DNA of 64,000 nucleotides from Bathymodiolus brooksi. Lineage: Eukaryota > Mollusca > Bivalvia > Mytilida > Modiolidae. This document shows, piece after piece, positions 58,889 through 64,000 of the stretch. Below the pieces are notes generated by a model. It had not been told where the DNA came from. It did no database searches and saw only the letters and a list, made by a program, of their open reading frames with translations. The translations under genes and the position numbers were made by a program. The stretch is taken from positions 115,695,534 to 115,759,533 of the forward strand of contig OY804580.1 in the NCBI GenBank assembly GCA_963680875.1, read 5' to 3'. Positions within the stretch are counted from its first letter, which is position 1. The number at the start of each line of letters is the position of its first letter.

Positions 58889-61800
58889 GTTGTCTGTCCT
58901 TCTTTTGGTCATTGTGTTGTCTGTCCTTCTTTTGGTCATTGTGTTGTCTGTCCTTCTTTTGGTCGTTGTGTTGTCTGTCCTTCTTTTGGTCATTGTATTG
59001 TCTGTCCTTCTTTTGGTCATTGTATTGTCTGTCCTTCTTTTGGTCATTGTGTTGTCTGTCCTTCTTTTGGTCATTGTGTTGTCTGTCCTTCTTTTGGTCA
59101 TTGTGTTGTCTGTCCTTCTTTTGGTCATTGTGTTGTCTGTCCTTCTTTTGGTCATTGTGTTGTCTGTCCTTCTTTTGGTCATTGTGTTGTCTGTCCTTCT
59201 TTTGGTCATTGTGTTGTCTGTCCTTCTTTTGGTCATTGTATTGTCTGTCCTTCTTTTGGTCATTGTGTTGTCTGTCCTTCTTTTGGTCATTGGGTTGTCT
59301 GTCCTTCTTTTGGTCATTGTGTTGTCTGTCCTTCTTTTGGTCATTGTGTTGTCTGTCCTTCTTTTGGTCATTGTGTTGTCTGTCCTTCTTTTGGTCATTG
59401 TGTTGTCTGTCCTTCTTTTGGTCATTGTGTTGTCTGTCCTTCTTTTGGTCATTGTGTTGTCTGTCCTTCTTTTGGTCATTGTGTTGTCTGTCCTTCTTTT
59501 GGTCATTGTGTTGTCTGTCCTTCTTTTGGTCATTGTGTTGTCTGTCCTTCTTTTGGTCATTGTGTTGTCTGTCCTTCTTTTGGTCATTGTGTTGTCTGTC
59601 TTTCCTTTGATCATTGTGTTGTCTGTCCTTCTTTTGGTCATTGTGTTGTCTGTCCTTCTTTTGGTCATTGTGTTGTCTGTCCTTCTTTTGGCCATTGTGT
59701 TGTCTGTCCTTCTTTTGGTCATTGTGTTGTCTGTCCTTCTTTTGGTCATTGTGTTGTCTGTCCTTCTTTTGGTCATTGTGTTGTCTGTCCTTCTTTTGGT
59801 CATTGTGTTGTCTGTCCTTCTTTTGGTCATTGTGTTGTCTGTCCTTCTTTTGGTCATTGTGTTGTCTGTCCTTCTTTTGGTCATTGTATTGTCTGTCCTT
59901 CTTTTGGTCATTGTGTTGTCTGTCCTTCTTTTGGTCATTGTGTTGTCTGTCCTTCTTTTGGTCATTGTGTTGTCTGTCCTTCTTTTGGTCATTGTGTTGT
60001 CTGTCCTTCTTTTGGTCATTGTGTTGTCTGTCCTTCTTTTGGTCATTGTGTTGTCTGTCCTTCTTTTGGTCATTGTGTTGTCTGTCCTTCTTTTGGTCAT
60101 TGTGTTGTCTGTCCTTCTTTTGGTCATTGTGTTGTCTGTCCTTCTTTTGGTCATTGTGTTGTCTGTCCTTCTTTTGGTCATTGTGTTGTCTGTCCTTCTT
60201 TTGGTCATTGTGTTGTCTGTCCTTCTTTTGGTCATTGTGTTGTCTGTCCTTCTTTTGGTCATTGTGTTGTCTGTCCTTCTTTTGGTCATTGTGTTGTCTG
60301 TCCTTCTTTTGGTCATTGTGTTGTCTGTCCTTCTTTTGGTCATTGTGTTGTCTGTCCTTCTTTTGGTCATTGTGTTGTCTGTCCTTCTTTTGGTCATTGT
60401 GTTGTCTGTCCTTCGTTTGGTCATTGTGTTGTCTGTCCTTCTTTTGGTCATTGTGTTGTCTGTCCTTCTTTTGGTCATTGTGTTGTCTGTCCTTCTTTTG
60501 GTCATTGTGTTGTCTGTCCTTCTTTTGGTCATTGTGTTGTCTGTCCTTCTTTTGGTCATTGTGTTGTCTGTCCTTCTTTTGGTCATTGTGTTGTCTGTCC
60601 TTCTTTTGGTCATTGTGTTGTCTGTCCTTCTTTTGGTCATTGTGTTGTCTGTCCTTCTTTTGGTCATTGTGTTGTCTGTCCTTCTTTTGGTCATTGTGTT
60701 GTCTGTCCTTCTTTTGGTCATTGTGTTGTCTGTCCTTCTTTTGGTCATTGTGTTGTCTGTCCTTCTTTTGGTCATTGTGTTGTCTGTCCTTCTTTTGGTC
60801 ATTGTGTTGTCTGTCCTTCTTTTGGTCATTGTGTTGTCTGTCCTTCTTTTGGTCATTGTGTTGTCTGTCCTTCTTTTGGTCATTGTGTTGTCTGTCCTTC
60901 TTTTGGTCATTGTGTTGTCTGTCCTTCTTTTGGTCATTGTGTTGTCTGTCCTTCTTTTGGTCATTGTGTTGTCTGTCCTTCTTTTGGTCATTGTGTTGTC
61001 TGTCCTTCTTTTGGTCATTGTGTTGTCTGTCCTTCTTTTGGTCATTGTGTTGTCTGTCCTTCTTTTGGTCATTGTGTTGTCTGTCCTTCTTTTGGTCATT
61101 GTGTTGTCTGTCCTTCTTTTGGTCATTGTGTTGTCTGTCCTTCTTTTGGTCATTGTGTTGTCTGTCCTTCTTTTGGTCATTGTGTTGTCTGTCCTTCTTT
61201 TGGTCATTGTGTTGTCTGTCCTTCTTTTGGTCATTGTGTTGTCTGTCCTTCTTTTGGTCATTGTGTTGTCTGTCCTTCTTTTGGTCATTGTGTTGTCTGT
61301 CCTTCTTTTGGTCATTGTGTTGTCTGTCCTTCTTTTGGTCATTGTGTTGTCTGTCCTTCGTTTGGTCATTGTGTTGTCTGTCCTTCGTTTGGTCATTGTG
61401 TGTCTGTCCTTCTTTTGGTCATTGTGTTGTCTGTCCTTCTTTTGGTCATTGTGTTGTCTGTCCTTCTTTTGGTCATTGTGTTGTCTGTCCTTCTTTTGGT
61501 CATTGTGTTGTCTGTCCTTCTTTTGGTCATTGTGTTGTCTGTCCTTCTTTTGGTCATTGTGTTGTCTGTCCTTCTTTTGGTCATTGTGTTGTCTGTCCTT
61601 CTTTTGGTCATTGTGTTGTCTGTCCTTCTTTTGGTCATTGTGTTGTCTGTCCTTCTTTTGGTCATTGTGTTGTCTGTCCTTCTTTTGGTCATTGTGTTGT
61701 CTGTCCTTCTTTGGTCATTGTGTTGTCTGTCCTTCTTTTGGTCATTGTGTTGTCTGTCCTTCTTTTGGTCATTGTGTTGTCTGTCCTTCTTTTGGTCATT

Positions 61801-64000
61801 GTGTTGTCTGTCCTTCTTTTGGTCATTGTGTTGTCTGTCCTTCGTTTGGTCATTGTGTTGTCTGTCCTTCGTTTGGTCATTGTGTTGTCTGTCCTTCGTT
61901 TGGTCATTGTGTTGTCTGTCCTTCTTTTGGTCATTGTGTTGTCTGTCCTTCGTTTGGTCATTGTGTTGTCTGTCCTTCTTTTGGTCATTGTGTTGTCTGT
62001 CCTTCTTTTGGTCATTGTGTTGTCTGTCCTTCTTTTGGTCATTGTGTTGTCTGTCCTTCTTTTGGTCATTGTGTTGTCTGTCCTTCTTTTGGTCATTGTG
62101 TTGTCTGTCCTTCTTTTGGTCATTGTGTTGTCTGTCCTTCTTTTGGTCATTGTGTTGTCTGTCCTTCTTTTGGTCATTGTGTTGTCTGTCCTTCTTTTGG
62201 TCATTGTGTTGTCTGTCCTTCTTTTGGTCATTGTGTTGTCTGTCCTTCTTTTGGTCATTGTGTTGTCTGTCCTTCTTTTGGTCATTGTGTTGTCTGTCCT
62301 TCTTTTGGTCATTGTGTTGTCTGTCCTTCTTTTGGTCATTGTGTTGTCTGTCCTTCTTTTGGTCATTGTGTTGTCTGTCCTTCTTTTGGTCATTGTGTTG
62401 TCTGTCCTTCTTTTGGTCATTGTGTTGTCTGTCCTTCTTTTGGTCATTGTGTTGTCTGTCCTTCTTTTGGTCATTGTGTTGTCTGTCCTTCTTTTGGTCA
62501 TTGTGTTGTCTGTCCTTCTTTTGGTCATTGTGTTGTCTGTCCTTCTTTTGGTCATTGTGTTGTCTGTCCTTCTTTTGGTCATTGTGTTGTCTGTCCTTCG
62601 TTTGGTCATTGTGTTGTCTGTCCTTCGTTTGGTCATTGTGTTGTCTGTCCTTCTTTTGGTCATTGTGTTGTCTGTCCTTCGTTTGGTCATTGTGTTGTCT
62701 GTCCTTCTTTTGGTCATTGTGTTGTCTGTCCTTCTTTTGGTCATTGTGTTGTCTGTCCTTCTTTTGGTCATTGTGTTGTCTGTCCTTCTTTTGGTCATTG
62801 TGTTGTCTGTCCTTCTTTTGGTCATTGTGTTGTCTGTCCTTCTTTTGGTCATTGTGTTGTCTGTCCTTCTTTTGGTCATTGTGTTGTCTGTCCTTCTTTT
62901 GGTCATTGTGTTGTCTGTCCTTTCTTTTGGTCATTGTGTTGTCTGTCCTTCTTTTGGTCATTGTGTTGTCTGTCCTTCTTTTGGTCATTGTGTTGTCTGT
63001 CCTTCTTTTGGTCATTGTGTTGTCTGTCCTTCTTTTGGTCATTGTGTTGTCTGTCCTTCTTTTGGTCATTGTGTTGTCTGTCCTTCTTTTGGTCATTGTG
63101 TTGTCTGTCCTTCTTTTGGTCATTGTGTTGTCTGTCCTTCTTTTGGTCATTGTGTTGTCTGTCCTTCTTTTGGTCATTGTGTTGTCTGTCCTTCTTTTGG
63201 TCATTGTGTTGTCTGTCCTTCTTTTGGTCATTGTGTTGTCTGTCCTTCTTTTGGTCATTGTGTTGTCTGTCCTTCTTTTGGTCATTGTGTTGTCTGTCCT
63301 TCTTTTGGTCATTGTGTTGTCTGTCCTTCTTTTGGTCATTGTGTTGTCTGTCCTTCTTTTGGTCATTGTGTTGTCTGTCCTTCTTTTGGTCATTGTGTTG
63401 TCTGTCCTTCTTTTGGTCATTGTGTTGTCTGTCCTTCTTTTGGTCATTGTGTTGTCTGTCCTTCTTTTGGTCATTGTGTTGTCTGTCCTTCTTTTGGTCA
63501 TTGTGTTGTCTGTCCTTCTTTTGGTCATTGTGTTGTCTGTCCTTCTTTTGGTCATTGTGTTGTCTGTCCTTCTTTTGGTCATTGTGTTGTCTGTCCTTCG
63601 TTTGGTCATTGTGTTGTCTGTCCTTCGTTTGGTCATTGTGTTGTCTGTCCTTCGTTTGGTCATTGTGTTGTCTGTCCTTCTTTTGGTCATTGTGTTGTCT
63701 GTCCTTCTTTTGGTCATTGTGTTGTCTGTCCTTCTTTTGGTCATTGTGTTGTCTGTCCTTCTTTTGGTCATTGTGTTGTCTGTCCTTCTTTTGGTCATTG
63801 TGTTGTCTGTCCTTCTTTTGGTCATTGTGTTGTCTGTCCTTCTTTTGGTCATTGTGTTGTCTGTCCCTTCTTTTGGTCATTGTGTTGTCTGTCCTTCTTT
63901 TGGTCATTGTGTTGTCTGTCCCTTCTTTTGGTCATTGTGTTGTCTGTCCTTCTTTTGGTCATTGTGTTGTCTGTCCTTCTTTTGGTCATTGTGTTGTCTG
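58889..64000. repeat. 27-bp minisatellite array, about 189 units, open at the right edge
   Basis: Each unit contains tgtgttgtctgtccttcttt followed by tggtcat. Units are nearly identical apart from scattered changes (attgtattg, cttcgtttgg). The 27-bp length keeps long frames open (MTKRRTDNT repeats on minus, CLSFFWSLC on plus). However, a 2-nt deletion near 61,400, a 1-nt deletion near 61,711 and 1-nt insertions near 62,922, 63,866 and 63,922 shift the frame, so it is not coding. It starts within element E copy 16 and its right end lies outside the window. Confidence 0.97.

Noticed and set aside
58864..59610. Plus-strand ORF rich in CLSFFWSL
   Set aside because: Antisense reading of the same 27-bp array.
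58814..63907. Long ORFs of MTKRRTDNT or DRQHNDQKK repeats
   Set aside because: Products of the 27-bp unit. Frames switch at 1- and 2-nt indels without any selection to restore them; no start context or domain.

Overview
The window looks like AT-rich nuclear DNA from a marine bivalve, possibly a mytilid mussel. This is an inference from three things: interrupted AA15 (lytic polysaccharide monooxygenase, LPMO) genes with GT-AG introns, tRNA-derived SINEs, and Penelope-like and LINE reverse-transcriptase remains of the kind common in molluscs. There is no sign of prokaryotic organisation. More than half of the 64 kb is tandem repeat, and most open frames in the repeats are artefacts of repeat units divisible by three.

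Layout. 1-24,940 is one uninterrupted 30-bp satellite with several superimposed higher-order duplications. 25,049-25,276 is a small 26-bp repeat, followed by a SINE with another element nested in it and a 179-bp MITE-like element. 27,404-30,868 (minus strand) is an intact AA15 LPMO gene (copy A) with a recognisable TATA box, a tiny non-coding first exon and three coding exons. 32,081-36,735 is a 32-bp minisatellite, followed by an LPMO-type promoter without a gene (D1) and a dead Penelope-like reverse transcriptase (39,546-40,509). 42,523-45,850 (plus strand) is a second intact AA15 LPMO gene (copy B) with the same architecture. 46,065-48,515 is rich in one ~240-bp dispersed repeat (called element E here) and holds a second Penelope-like RT fragment between two inverted E copies. 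49,428-54,415 is a composite unit amplified at least three times (Penelope 3' end, element E, 32-bp array, LPMO upstream region). 55,150-57,426 is a broken third LPMO copy (C): promoter and UTR exon identical in type to D1, an intron carrying a SINE split by a LINE, and a truncated first coding exon. 58,889-64,000 is a 27-bp minisatellite running off the window.

How it fits together. The only host protein-coding genes I can support are the two LPMOs. They face each other (A on minus, B on plus) about 14 kb apart, and their promoter and first coding exon were copied at least twice more in the window. Both the 32-bp and 27-bp minisatellites are amplified from two different internal segments of the same dispersed element E. 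The window is therefore an LPMO cluster reshaped by transposable elements and by tandem amplification seeded within one of them.
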